This document shows, piece after piece, positions 25,020 through 33,817 of a DNA stretch of 64,000 nt (within the stretch, counting starts at the first letter, position 1; each line of letters opens with the position of its first letter). The DNA comes from Photorhabdus luminescens subsp. luminescens (GTDB taxonomy: Bacteria > Pseudomonadota > Gammaproteobacteria > Enterobacterales > Enterobacteriaceae). The stretch is taken from assembly GCF_001083805.1 (NCBI RefSeq), contig NZ_JXSK01000003.1, positions 62,001-126,000 on the forward strand, given 5' to 3'. The notes under the pieces are model-generated. The model worked only from the letters and a program-made list of their open reading frames with translations. It did not search any database and was not told the origin of the DNA. The position numbers were made by a program, and so were the translations under genes.

Positions 25020-26324
25020 TTAACGACGTCCTTTCCAATACCCAGACGTTTGATGCCAAATCTTGCCCGCTGACACCATAAAATGTCGCAATTTATCTTT
25101 GCCAATAATATTTACATGAGGAATTGAACTCATCAGATCATAACGCTCAGATCCTTCGCTCATCCCTTCGGCCAATACTTTACAAACGATATGGCTTGGC
25201 GTGACCCCGAAACCGGAATAGCCCTGCACATAGAACACATTATTGTGCTGCGGCAGAGAACCAATCTGTGGGAACAAATTCGCACTGCAACACAACGGCC
25301 CTCCCCATGCCAGTTCAACCTTCACGTCTTTCAGATAGGGGAAAACTTTCAGCATCAAGTGACGATTCCAGGCTTTCAAATCAGATGGGATATGTTCAAT
25401 GAAAGGGGTTGCACTACCGAACAAGAGACGGTTTTCCTTCGTCACACGGAAGTAATCAATAACCGGACGAATATCACTGTATGCACCGCGAATCGGGCTG
25501 ATTTTCTCAATTAAGTCATCCGATAACACTTCCGTCATTAACTGGAAGGCATAAGTGTTAACCACCTTTTTATAAATATATGGCTCAAGTCCACTGTTAA
25601 GAAAGGCGTTACAGGCCCAAAGCATCTTATTGGCGCGAACCGATCCCATCGCGGTACGAACCGTTACTCTGGAACCATATTCAATGTTCAGTACCTCGCT
25701 GTTCTCAAAGATTTTTACGCCCAAATCCGTCGCGGCTTTTGCCTCGCCTAGCAATAAGTTCAGGGAATGAACATGCCCGGCCCCCATGTGCTTCAACGCA
25801 CAAGTATAAACATCAGAACCAATCACCTGTTTCACATCAGAGCCGGTATAAAGCTCAATATCTTCATCAGGAGAAACCGTCTTAAAATCTTGCAACCAGC
25901 TACGTAATGTCTTTTCCTGCCTCTTATTCATGCCAAGATAGCTATAACCACGGCAGAGATCAGCATCAATATTATATTTAGCAATACGATCACGAATGAT
26001 GCCTGCACCCAGATTGCTGATCTGAAAGATCGTTTCCAGCCCTCTCTCGCCAATATGGCGTTTGATCACCGCCAGATCATGACCGATACCCGCCATAACC
26101 TGACCACCATTACGACCTGTACTGCCATAGCCAAGATAACGACTTTCCAAGATTGCAATATTGGTGATCCCCTTCTCCGCCAGTTCAAGCGCAGTATTGA
26201 TACCGGAAAATCCACCACCAATAATCACGACATCGACATCCAGATCTTCTTGTAATGCCGGAAAACGAAGATCATATTTCTTAGTCGCAGCGTAATAAGT
26301 TAATGAATCAAGATGATTGTTCAT
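25020..26324 (-). CDS. FAD-dependent amine oxidoreductase (DAO/PuuB-like)
   Basis: A 434-residue flavoprotein of the D-amino-acid-oxidase fold. The Rossmann FAD site DVVIIGGGFSGINTALELAEKG is at about 30-51, followed by LESRYLGYGSTGRNGGQ, typical of gamma-glutamylputrescine oxidase PuuB. The C-terminal block GYSGFGVTPSHIVCKVLAEG closes the FAD site. The enzyme oxidises a primary or secondary amine to an aldehyde that the downstream dehydrogenase would take. It is first in the operon. Confidence 0.88.
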   Translation of the reverse strand: MNNHLDSLTYYAATKKYDLRFPALQEDLDVDVVIIGGGFSGINTALELAEKGITNIAILESRYLGYGSTGRNGGQVMAGIGHDLAVIKRHIGERGLETIFQISNLGAGIIRDRIAKYNIDADLCRGYSYLGMNKRQEKTLRSWLQDFKTVSPDEDIELYTGSDVKQVIGSDVYTCALKHMGAGHVHSLNLLLGEAKAATDLGVKIFENSEVLNIEYGSRVTVRTAMGSVRANKMLWACNAFLNSGLEPYIYKKVVNTYAFQLMTEVLSDDLIEKISPIRGAYSDIRPVIDYFRVTKENRLLFGSATPFIEHIPSDLKAWNRHLMLKVFPYLKDVKVELAWGGPLCCSANLFPQIGSLPQHNNVFYVQGYSGFGVTPSHIVCKVLAEGMSEGSERYDLMSSIPHVNIIGKDKLRHFMVSAGKIWHQTSGYWKGRR

Positions 26325-26432
26325 GTGATAACCTAATTAACATCCAACATAATCACCGGATTATCTGTAGCGCAGAGTCACACCACCATGTCCCTTTAGG
26401 GATATTTGCAACACATTTTTAACATTTGTGAC

Positions 26433-27194
26433 TCAGGCAAAATAACGGACGGGAGTGGGAACCGTCATAAACAGACTAAAAAGCTCCGCTTGTGATCTGA
26501 TTTGTAGTTTTTGATAAATATTTTTCCGATGATTTTTTACCGTCCCCGTACTGATAAAAAGTTTCTCGGCAATCTGTGGTGAGCCTTTCCCTTGCAATAT
26601 TAACTCCACAACCTCGCACTCTCTCGGAGTCAAGGCATAACGAGCCTGAGTATCCAGATAAACTATTTCAGCAGCAGGAGTTTGCGGCATCATTTCATCA
26701 TGCAATCGCGCCACACTGCGGATAATTTCCAACGCAGTTTTCAGGCTTTTCCAATGCTGCTTCTGGATGAAAAATGGCTGATTTTCCTTACCAAAAAACA
26801 GACCAAGTTGTCTTTTAGGAGAGAGCTTCAATAAAACCCCTGTTTCATCCTGCCAACCAGTCTTACGATAAAAATTCAGATAATAATCAGTATGATAAAA
26901 TCCTGAAGGGATAAGTTCCCGTAAGGTGAATAGATCAGTGTCAGCCCCACCGACCAAGGCTTGATAGAATGGATCTTGCAGATAAGCGCCCTGTTGATAA
27001 ATCTGATTTATTGCATCGCTGTTTTTATTCTCGGTTTTACTCAAACAACGTGGAGGAAAACCTTGATCGAAGGCATAGATAATAGCGTTATCAAAAGCAA
27101 TAAACTGTTCCAGCCAAGTCAGTAAATTAGGATAAAATTCACTGGTTGCCACTGATTCAATCACTGCTGATAATCTATCTACATGAATATCCAT
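26433..27194 (-). CDS. LuxR-family transcriptional regulator of the amine operon
   Basis: A 253-residue regulator. The C-terminal HTH (about 185-245) reads LTPRECEVVELILQGKGSPQIAEKLF then GTVKNHRKNIYQKLQIRSQAELF. The N-terminal 180 residues are a sensor without recognised motif. It is directly upstream of the FAD oxidase gene on the same strand, with 108 bases between, and divergent from the nucleoside hydrolase gene. Control of the amine operon is the simplest reading. Confidence 0.8.
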   Translation of the reverse strand: MDIHVDRLSAVIESVATSEFYPNLLTWLEQFIAFDNAIIYAFDQGFPPRCLSKTENKNSDAINQIYQQGAYLQDPFYQALVGGADTDLFTLRELIPSGFYHTDYYLNFYRKTGWQDETGVLLKLSPKRQLGLFFGKENQPFFIQKQHWKSLKTALEIIRSVARLHDEMMPQTPAAEIVYLDTQARYALTPRECEVVELILQGKGSPQIAEKLFISTGTVKNHRKNIYQKLQIRSQAELFSLFMTVPTPVRYFA

Positions 27195-27459
27195 TCAAGC
27201 CCTCGCAATTATTCATAAATTAATAATAAATCCGAAGCAGATATAGTCCGCCAATTCCATAGCGAAACTATATAAAAATCACACTCAAACTGGATGCACA
27301 ACTTAATTATCGTTTATACGTTAATCAAATCACAATTATGAAACATTTTACTAATTATTTCTGAGAACACTCACCCAGATCTAAGATTTTGTCACGGAAT
27401 AGACGTTTTAACTGGATTATCCTCATTTTTTATATCACTTTCTCTAGCAAGGAGTAAAA

Positions 27460-28410
27460 ATGACCACCAAAAAGATTATTCTTGATTGCGATCCGGGGCA
27501 TGATGACGCCATTGCGATGTTATTGGCGCATGGCAATCCTAATATTGAGCTATTAGCCGTCACGACCGTTGTCGGTAATCAGACACTGGATAAAGTCACT
27601 CACAATGCGCTGGCGATAGCACATATTGCCGGTATTACCGGCGTGCCCTTTGCCGCTGGTTGTCATCGCCCATTAGTCCGTGATATCGAAACGGCATCGG
27701 ATATTCACGGTGAATCTGGTCTGGGCGGCGTGAAGTTGCCTAAACACTCTCGAACGCTTGATCCTCGCCACGCGACGGATCTGATCATTGATACGATTAT
27801 GTCTCATCCACCCAAAACGGTGACACTGGTTCCCGTTGGCAGCTTAACCAATATTGCTCTCGCCGTCCGTAAAGCGCCGAAGATCGTTGAGCGGGTAAAA
27901 GAAGTGGTATTAATGGGCGGCGGATATCACACTGCTAACAGAAGCGCAGTAGCAGAATTCAATATCAAAACCGATCCGGAAGCCGCGCATATTGTTTTCA
28001 ATGAAAAATGGCCGCTGACAATGGTCGGTCTGGATCTGACACATCAAGCACGAGCCACATCAGAAATCACCAAAGCAATTTCACGCATCAATAATAAAGC
28101 GTCTCGGTTTGTGGTAGAACTACTGGAATACTATGGTCAAAGTTATAAGAAGAGGCATGGTTTCAATTGCCCTCCAATACATGATCCTTGTGCCGTCGCC
28201 TATGTTATTGATCCTACAGTGATGACAACGCAAAAAGTCCCCGTCAACATTGAACTAAATGGCACCTTAACTGTGGGCATGACCGTAGCGGATTTCCGTC
28301 ATCCAATACCAGAAGATGGCCACACCCAAGTCGCAGTTAAACTCGATCAACAACGATTCTGGCAATTGGTTATTGATGCACTGAAAAACATCGACGATAC
28401 CTGCGATTAA
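27460..28410 (+). CDS. Ribonucleoside hydrolase (RihA/RihB-like)
   Basis: A 316-residue inosine/uridine-preferring nucleoside hydrolase that splits nucleosides into base and ribose. The calcium and ribose-binding DCDPGHDDA motif is at 9-17. VPVGSLTNIA, LMGGGYHT, AEFNIKTDPEAA and the active-site His in PPIHDPCAV are all present. Overall it is closest by eye to pyrimidine-specific RihA/RihB. GCAAGGAG precedes the ATG. It stands alone between a divergent LuxR gene and a convergent glycosyltransferase gene. Confidence 0.92.
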   Translation: MTTKKIILDCDPGHDDAIAMLLAHGNPNIELLAVTTVVGNQTLDKVTHNALAIAHIAGITGVPFAAGCHRPLVRDIETASDIHGESGLGGVKLPKHSRTLDPRHATDLIIDTIMSHPPKTVTLVPVGSLTNIALAVRKAPKIVERVKEVVLMGGGYHTANRSAVAEFNIKTDPEAAHIVFNEKWPLTMVGLDLTHQARATSEITKAISRINNKASRFVVELLEYYGQSYKKRHGFNCPPIHDPCAVAYVIDPTVMTTQKVPVNIELNGTLTVGMTVADFRHPIPEDGHTQVAVKLDQQRFWQLVIDALKNIDDTCD

Positions 28411-28442
28411 GATGGCAAATAACCGCAGGTAGGGAACGATAA

Positions 28443-28479
28443 TTAAAGCCGTTGCTTTCAAAATATTAAACGGCTTTTA
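28443..28479. terminator. Bidirectional terminator-like hairpin
   Basis: Nine-base arms AAAGCCGTT (28445-28453) and AACGGCTTT (28469-28477) between the convergent nucleoside hydrolase and glycosyltransferase genes. The T-tracts are short on both sides. Confidence 0.5.
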
Positions 28480-29455
28480 ACACCGCCCTAAGTCTTGGAT
28501 ATCGACGAGCCAAACGCCAACGCAATCTAAATCCACGGGCATTTTTCCAGATCATTGACCAAATACCACGCTCAAATAATTCATGAACGATTTGTCGCTT
28601 TATCGTCGAAGATTCTATTTCATTAATGGTATGCAAAATCCCTAACCCCTCTTTCGCAATTTGCCAATGACACGCCGGCGCCTGCTTAACTTGCTGCGGA
28701 TAACGCTGATTAATCTTATTCAGCATCTCCAAAATTTTCATATAGTGATGCGCTGTCCTTACCTTAATACGATCATCAGCAGGAGCATGGGACACCGAGG
28801 AGGCGTGGATCAGATAATCATAAAAAGATTCGTCAATATATTGCACGCGATTTGCCGTCAACAACAGTTCTGTCGTCCACGGAATATCTTGATGATGCAA
28901 CCCCGGTTCAAACTGATAATGATGTTTTGTCAGAAAAGCCCGTTTATAAATATTTAACCAAGTCACATGCAGGAATTTGCGTGAACTAAGTGCTTGTTGC
29001 AACCATTCTGGCCCACTTAGAACTGCGGTAGAAAAGAGGCGATCGGAAGGAAAAATCTTTCGAGCCGGCCGACCATCATCATAAACATAATGACCGTTGC
29101 AAGTAGCAATATCCAAATCATTATTCTGAGCAATTTCTAACAATCGGTTATACATACCCGGATAAATGACATCATCAATATCAGGGAAAGCCACATAATC
29201 ACCTTTGGCTTTCGCTAACCCCGTGTTACGGGCAACAGAAACCCCTTTATTTTTCTGCGTGACAATTTCTGTCTTTGGGAGTTTTTCGGCATATTGTTCA
29301 ATAATCTGACGACTATTATCCGTAGAACCATCGTTAACTAAAATTAACTCAAAATCAGTTAGCTTTTGCCGAGATAAATTGACAAAAAACTGCGGTAAAA
29401 ATCGTTCTCCATTATAAATAGGTACGACAATGCTGAGTTTTAGTGATATAGACAT
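28466..29455 (-). CDS. Family 2 glycosyltransferase
   Basis: A 329-residue GT-A fold transferase. SIVVPIYNGERFL starts the nucleotide-sugar domain, VNDGSTDNS and DIDD (the DxD-type metal site, near residue 92) complete it. It adds a sugar from an activated donor to a surface polysaccharide or lipid. The C-terminal 100 residues are basic and helical (RGFRLRWRLARRYPRLRAVLK), probably membrane-associating. No other glycan genes are adjacent. Photorhabdus genomes carry scattered transferases of this kind for O-antigen modification. Confidence 0.88.
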   Translation of the reverse strand: MSISLKLSIVVPIYNGERFLPQFFVNLSRQKLTDFELILVNDGSTDNSRQIIEQYAEKLPKTEIVTQKNKGVSVARNTGLAKAKGDYVAFPDIDDVIYPGMYNRLLEIAQNNDLDIATCNGHYVYDDGRPARKIFPSDRLFSTAVLSGPEWLQQALSSRKFLHVTWLNIYKRAFLTKHHYQFEPGLHHQDIPWTTELLLTANRVQYIDESFYDYLIHASSVSHAPADDRIKVRTAHHYMKILEMLNKINQRYPQQVKQAPACHWQIAKEGLGILHTINEIESSTIKRQIVHELFERGIWSMIWKNARGFRLRWRLARRYPRLRAVLKAV

Positions 29456-29944
29456 AAAATCAATATATTCCTTTAGCCCAAAGGTGTTACTTTTTTATAA
29501 TAAGATTATCTGGATATTTATCAGGGATAATAATTTCCACATATAAATATAAATCCAATAAATATTTATTAACTTTACATTACACCTAAAAATAAGATAG
29601 TCATGATTTATAGTTATTTTTATTTTAAATCGTTATCATTGATATACACTATATAATTAAACACATCCAGATAATTTATATTTTAATGCTACATCTATTA
29701 CCAATTAATTATTATATCAATATCGCCATTAATAACTATTACCGTTCAAATTTATCAATAGCCGATATTTTCATCAACATTACCGTTGAAAATAATAATA
29801 GTTCAACCGCAATTAAACAATTACTCACTACATTTCACATCAACTAATATAATGATGTTATTGTTTATCTTTGGTTTTAGTAAGTTGGGTTTTACCAGAC
29901 CCTAGATTTTCATCTTCCACTCCCTAAAAAAGGAATCTAATATT
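29456..29944. other. AT-rich intergenic region
   Basis: A 489-bp spacer between divergent genes. I see no gene or defined element. Confidence 0.5.
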
Positions 29945-31141
29945 ATGGAAAAACAGGAAAAGATAGCCTCTCGGACAATGATTGCCGCCAGTTTGCTAAC
30001 ACTGATAACGGGCTGTAGCCATATGGAAAAAATTCATATGCCAGAAGAACATAAACCCGTCCTTTCTACTAAGCTGAACATCCATCAGCCTACATCGATC
30101 ATTGTTCCTATCACAATCTCCGGTAAAAAATACCAATTCTTGCTGGATACTGGCGCCAGTTATACCTTCATCGATAATAAGCTGGCAAAAACGTTGACAC
30201 AAATCACACCAGAATCAAAAATACCGGTTACATTCCACCGTATGCTGTCTGATGGACTGGTTACAACCAGTGAAAAACGCTTACACAAAGCTGACCTAAC
30301 ATTATGGCAACCCCTGGCGATTACCCTCGGCAATTATACGGTGCCGGGTTCCGATCCCTGGATTGGCATTGATATGAACCTCTTTAATCAGTCCCTTGGT
30401 CAAGAGCTGGATGGTATTCTCGGAATTGACACTTTTCGTCAGTTAAACTGGGAAATAAATAACCTGAACCACACATTGACAATATGGCGCCATGCCCCTT
30501 CAATACTAAATTATCAACAATGCGAACCTTACAGTGATAACTATGGCAGATCTCCCGCAATCCAGGTTTCTAATGTCGTTTTTAATATAGATACCGGGGC
30601 CGATTACAGCTATGCTTCTCAGGAATTCATCGAATATCTGAAAAAAGAGCATAAAGATAAAATTTCTGAAGGAACCAGTGTCAAATACGCATCCGCAAGT
30701 GGGCTTGATAGTGGTAAAGAGTACCTGATTGATGGTTTTTATTTACAGCAATTGCCGGTAGGTCGTCTGAGAATTGGTGAAAATAAAAATGATCTCTACA
30801 ATCTTGGTATGAGTTTCTTCTCGCGTTTTGATGACTATCTGTTTATCCCAAATAAAATGCTGCTCTGTTTTAACGCCAAGAATTTCACCCGTTATGACAA
30901 CCCACTTCTTCGCACAATTGCAATTCGTTATTTTAATAACAAAGTAGAAATATTTTACAACGATCCTAAAGATATTGAAAAATTTGGATTAAAGAACGGT
31001 GATATTGTACTGGAAGTTAATGGTCAACCAGCCCTTCCTAAGGATATCACCTATCTTCGCAATCAGTTGTCAGAAACACCATCGGGTAAATTAACCATAA
31101 AAATTGAACGGAATGGCACCCAGAAAATTATAACCATTTAA
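29945..31141 (+). CDS. Lipoprotein with two retropepsin-like domains and a PDZ domain
   Basis: A 398-residue envelope protein. Lipobox LITGC at 20-24 predicts an outer- or inner-membrane lipoprotein. The first aspartic-protease half has the catalytic DTGAS at 68-72; the second has DTGAD at about 216-220. A PDZ-like domain covers about 310-398 (IEKFGLKNGDIVLEVNGQPALP, GKLTIKIERNG). Bacterial retropepsin-like proteases normally dimerise using one DTG each; here two DTG motifs in one chain allow a pseudo-dimer like pepsin. Function is probably envelope protein processing. A strong hairpin follows. Confidence 0.8.
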   Translation: MEKQEKIASRTMIAASLLTLITGCSHMEKIHMPEEHKPVLSTKLNIHQPTSIIVPITISGKKYQFLLDTGASYTFIDNKLAKTLTQITPESKIPVTFHRMLSDGLVTTSEKRLHKADLTLWQPLAITLGNYTVPGSDPWIGIDMNLFNQSLGQELDGILGIDTFRQLNWEINNLNHTLTIWRHAPSILNYQQCEPYSDNYGRSPAIQVSNVVFNIDTGADYSYASQEFIEYLKKEHKDKISEGTSVKYASASGLDSGKEYLIDGFYLQQLPVGRLRIGENKNDLYNLGMSFFSRFDDYLFIPNKMLLCFNAKNFTRYDNPLLRTIAIRYFNNKVEIFYNDPKDIEKFGLKNGDIVLEVNGQPALPKDITYLRNQLSETPSGKLTIKIERNGTQKIITI

Positions 31142-31149
31142 TAAAGCCA

Positions 31150-31184
31150 TTTATTGAGGGAGAACTTATATCTCCCTCAATAAA
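31150..31184 (+). terminator. Terminator-like hairpin after the retropepsin gene
   Basis: Perfect 14-bp arms (31150-31163, 31171-31184) with a 7-base loop, 9 bases past the stop. No T-run, but the stem is very stable. Confidence 0.6.
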
Positions 31185-31256
31185 CTTATTCCCCAATTTG
31201 GTATTTATTCTGTTTATAAGCAAGATAGGTTTAAGAAATAAAGAGGAAAGCAACTG

Positions 31257-31493
31257 TTAGCCTTTTGATTTAGTGCTGAAATCAAACAGATCTGTTAACT
31301 CAATCTGTAAACCATTCGCAATAATATTGATGATTTCCAGCGTAGGATTTCTAACCCCACGCTCAATACCGCTGATATACGTCCGGTCGATTCCACATTT
31401 ATCGGCAAAAGCTTCCTGAGACATGCCAGACGATTGCCTGAAATACCTAACTCTTTGTCCAAAAAGAAATTTTACAGCATTTGGCTTTTTCAT
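31257..31493 (-). CDS. XRE-family controller-like regulator, copy A
   Basis: A 78-residue single HTH_3 domain protein. FRQSSGMSQEAFADKCGIDRTYISGIERGVRNPTLEIIN covers the HTH. It resembles controller (C) proteins of restriction-modification systems, and operator sites of C-box type (GACT-N3-AGTC) lie directly upstream, implying autoregulation. No restriction or methylase gene is near. A paralogue about 85 percent identical by eye is at 32211-32447. It is divergent from an Ner-like gene with shared operators. Confidence 0.85.
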   Translation of the reverse strand: MKKPNAVKFLFGQRVRYFRQSSGMSQEAFADKCGIDRTYISGIERGVRNPTLEIINIIANGLQIELTDLFDFSTKSKG

Positions 31494-31530
31494 CCGATAA
31501 GTATCGAATTATGTTACTTATCAGACCACG

Positions 31531-31541
31531 GACTATGAGTC
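31531..31541. promoter_or_regulatory. C-box-type operator GACTATGAGTC
   Basis: Perfect GACT-N3-AGTC palindrome 38 bases before the copy-A XRE start. It recurs at 31573-31583 and before copy B. Confidence 0.6.
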
Positions 31542-31572
31542 ACTTTTTGCGACAAGTTATGTTATCATATGT

Positions 31573-31583
31573 GACTTATAGTC
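31573..31583. promoter_or_regulatory. C-box-type operator GACTTATAGTC
   Basis: Second GACT-N3-AGTC palindrome between the divergent XRE and Ner-like genes, 42 bases from the first. Two sites could give the activate-then-repress switch known for C proteins. Confidence 0.6.
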
Positions 31584-31641
31584 TACTATGTAACGACTTA
31601 CCTTTTCATATCAAAGTTATCCGTAACGCAGAGGATTAATA

Positions 31642-31851
31642 ATGAAAAATCAGGACTGGCACCCAGCAGACATTATCGCCGAGCTGAAAAAACGGGGAAC
31701 ATCATTAGCCGCCGTTTCAAGAGAGGCAGGGCTAGCATCATCCACCCTTGCTAATACCCTGCAACGCCGCTGGCCTAAAGGTCAACGGCTTATTGCCGAA
31801 GCTTTAGATTGCGATCCCGCTGAAATATGGCCTTCGAGGTACACAAAGTAA
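31642..31851 (+). CDS. Ner/Nlp-family DNA-binding protein
   Basis: A 69-residue winged-helix protein of the Mu Ner / Nlp (SfsB) family: DWHPADIIAELKKRGTSLAAVSREAGLASSTLANTL then RRWPKGQRLIAEAL and AEIWPSRY. CAGAGG precedes the ATG. Ner proteins repress early phage genes. With the divergent XRE gene it forms a pair resembling a phage repressor/Ner switch, here without phage genes. A related protein lies in the P4-like island at 59489-59770. Confidence 0.85.
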   Translation: MKNQDWHPADIIAELKKRGTSLAAVSREAGLASSTLANTLQRRWPKGQRLIAEALDCDPAEIWPSRYTK

Positions 31852-31940
31852 GTGGCTGTAAAGCAAAAACGGGGCAGTTTATCAATAAGATAAGCTGCTC
31901 CGATCTACTTTATACTTAAAATGTGTTTTTGAGGTGTGCT

Positions 31941-32159
31941 ATGAAGCATAGAGTTAACGTAACCGTTGATAAAGAAAATTATCTGATCCTAAGTTCAGCC
32001 GGTGTAAACATTTCGGGTTTCGTTAATGAAATCGTGACCAGAGAAGCTCAACGAATCAAAGCTGAAAGTTGGAAAGTAGATAATCGCAAAGGAATGGAAG
32101 AAGTTGCTCAATTTATTGAACAATATGGCTCATTTGCTGATGAAAACAGGAACTGGTAA
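31941..32159 (+). CDS. ccdA: CcdA-family antitoxin
   Basis: A 72-residue ribbon-helix-helix antitoxin. KHRVNVTVDKENYLILSSAGVNISGFVNEIV is the DNA-binding half and the C-terminal AQFIEQYGSFADENRNW is the typical CcdB-binding tail. GAGGTG lies upstream of the ATG at 31941. CcdA neutralises the gyrase poison CcdB. The toxin gene should follow directly and does so only as a 14-codon stub, so the antitoxin is an orphan. Confidence 0.85.
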   Translation: MKHRVNVTVDKENYLILSSAGVNISGFVNEIVTREAQRIKAESWKVDNRKGMEEVAQFIEQYGSFADENRNW

Positions 32160-32204
32160 ATGCAATTTGTTGCTTATAAATACAAACGGAGCGAAAGCAA
32201 ATAA
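32160..32204 (+). pseudogene. ccdB remnant (first 14 codons)
   Basis: Starts immediately after the ccdA stop (TAAATG), as ccdB does. It reads MQFVAYKYKRSESK then stop, matching the start of CcdB (MQF-VY-YKRES). The rest of the toxin is gone; the next sequence is the copy-B XRE gene. Confidence 0.75.
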
Positions 32205-32210
32205 AATCGA

Positions 32211-32447
32211 CTAACTCTTTTTCTCTGCGTCAAAGTCAAACAGATCTTTTAATTCGATCTGTAAACCACTTGCGATGACATTGATAACTTCAAGCGTGGG
32301 ATTCCTGACGCCACGTTCAATACCACTGATATAAGTGCGATCAAGCCCACATTTATCGGCAAAAGCTTCCTGAGACATACCAGATGCTATTCTGATATAT
32401 CTAACTCTTTGCCCAAAAATGGATTTTATAGTGTCAGGTTTTTTCAT
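32211..32447 (-). CDS. XRE-family controller-like regulator, copy B
   Basis: A 78-residue paralogue of the protein at 31257-31493, same length and start (MKKP), differing at about a dozen positions outside the recognition helix region DRTYISGIERGVRNPTLE. The upstream sequence is also duplicated (GATAAGTATCGAA...TTACTTATCA...CACGGACTAT) with a C-box. It faces the ccdA stub tail to tail. Together with copy A it suggests a segmental duplication that embraces the Ner-like/ccdA pair. Confidence 0.85.
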   Translation of the reverse strand: MKKPDTIKSIFGQRVRYIRIASGMSQEAFADKCGLDRTYISGIERGVRNPTLEVINVIASGLQIELKDLFDFDAEKKS

Positions 32448-32768
32448 TCGATAAGTATCGAACGGCGTTACTTATCAAACCACGGACTATAAGTCACGTT
32501 TTCCTGTAACTCATGTTACTAATATGACTTACCGCAAAAATACGATGAATGATGTTTTTAATAACCACATGATCGATTAAAAAGTTCGACATCATGGCGC
32601 AAAAGGCATATATAACTTCTCTTAGCATTGACTTCCTTGATCTCTATAAACACTATCGCCTTTGTCTGGAAAGGCACCAAACAAACATAACGTTACAAAC
32701 GAAAAATATGAAAAAATTTTAAATAAATTTGCCAATCTAGCCGCAGGTATTATCTTAATCTTTATTTA
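32448..32768. other. Intergenic region with copy-B operator
   Basis: No gene. It holds the copy-B XRE promoter; the remainder to 32768 is AT-rich without visible features. Confidence 0.5.
32485..32495. promoter_or_regulatory. C-box-type operator GACTATAAGTC before copy B
   Basis: Perfect GACT-N3-AGTC palindrome in the same relative position as the site at 31531-31541. Confidence 0.6.
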
Positions 32769-33431
32769 TTAAGCACGATTTTTGCGCGTATAAGCCGCTA
32801 ATACAGTACGTTCTGACTGTTCCAGATAGCTTTTTAACTCAGAGGCCGCACTTTCTGGTTCACCTTTCTCAAGTAACGCCAAAATATAGGCATTCTGATC
32901 AATATAAGGAGCATAAAAAAGTTCAGGATCGTTCAGATAACCAAAAGCCAGACGCAATTCCGCAGAAATATGCCCATAGAATGTTATCAACCGTTCACTG
33001 TCAGTAAGTTCAACAATAGCGGAATGAAACGCCATATTTGCGGTTCCAACACCGATCCAGTCCTGAATATCACGACACTGTTTCGCCATTTCAATTGCCC
33101 TACGCATGTGCTCAACCGCAGGATGCATAGGGTAAGACTGCGCCAATGCCTGACATTCAATCAGCCGCCGGACCCGATAAATATCAATAATGGAAGCAAT
33201 ACTCGGTGTGGCGACGAAAACACCACGGTTAGGTTCATATCGCAGTAACCCTTCCTGAGTCAGTATCCGAAAAACCTCACGTAATGTATTACGCGATATC
33301 TCAAGCTGTTCGCTCAAAACCGTTTCTGACAGTCGTTGACCGGGTGATAGCTCTCCAATAATCAGCTTTTGCCGGATAATATCTGTTACTTTTTCACTTA
33401 ATGTCTTAGGAGCGGAATTATCTTTTCTCAT
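32769..33431 (-). CDS. GntR/FadR-type regulator of the oxoproline operon
   Basis: A 220-residue regulator. N-terminal winged helix: KVTDIIRQKLIIGELSPGQRLSETVLSEQLEISRNTLREVFRILTQEGLL; C-terminal all-helical FCD ligand domain with metal-ligand-type residues (FHSAI). FadR-type GntR proteins respond to small carboxylates and repress adjacent operons. It is divergent from the DUF969/DUF979/pcp/pxp operon, so 5-oxoproline or glutamate is a likely signal. The ATG at 33431 starts the recognisable domain; the frame opens 14 codons earlier. Confidence 0.85.
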   Translation of the reverse strand: MRKDNSAPKTLSEKVTDIIRQKLIIGELSPGQRLSETVLSEQLEISRNTLREVFRILTQEGLLRYEPNRGVFVATPSIASIIDIYRVRRLIECQALAQSYPMHPAVEHMRRAIEMAKQCRDIQDWIGVGTANMAFHSAIVELTDSERLITFYGHISAELRLAFGYLNDPELFYAPYIDQNAYILALLEKGEPESAASELKSYLEQSERTVLAAYTRKNRA

Positions 33432-33817
33432 AATGGTTAGTCGAAAGGGCGTATGATGACCCAATCCAGCCACGAATTACCAGTCTTAAAGCAATAAAAG
33501 GATGGCAGGAATCTTCACACATTCACCTACTGTCAGCAAGCATAGGGATCTAACCCGCTTACTGTTTTCTACGCCAGAATGATTATTGCCTCACGATAGT
33601 GCATTAAATGAACCATAATAGAGCATCACTATTGTAAAAAGTGATCTGCATTTCATTTCTATAATTAAAAAATAATTTTATTTGCCTATTCTTTCGCCTC
33701 ATCCTATTTATTGTTCAACAATATAAAAACAATTATTTAACAATAAATGCAAATCATCCAACGATGGTACGTATATTGCTTAGATATAAATTTATCTATC
33801 ACACAGGAATTCAGCCT
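33432..33817. other. Divergent regulatory region, GntR gene to oxoproline operon
   Basis: About 390 bp without a gene. An AATTGTT-like palindrome ATTGTTCAACAAT at 33710-33722 is a candidate operator for the GntR protein; this is by symmetry only. Confidence 0.4.

Noticed and set aside
31257-32447. Complete restriction-modification system around the controller-like genes
   Set aside because: No methyltransferase or endonuclease frame exists between 29.9 and 32.8 kb.
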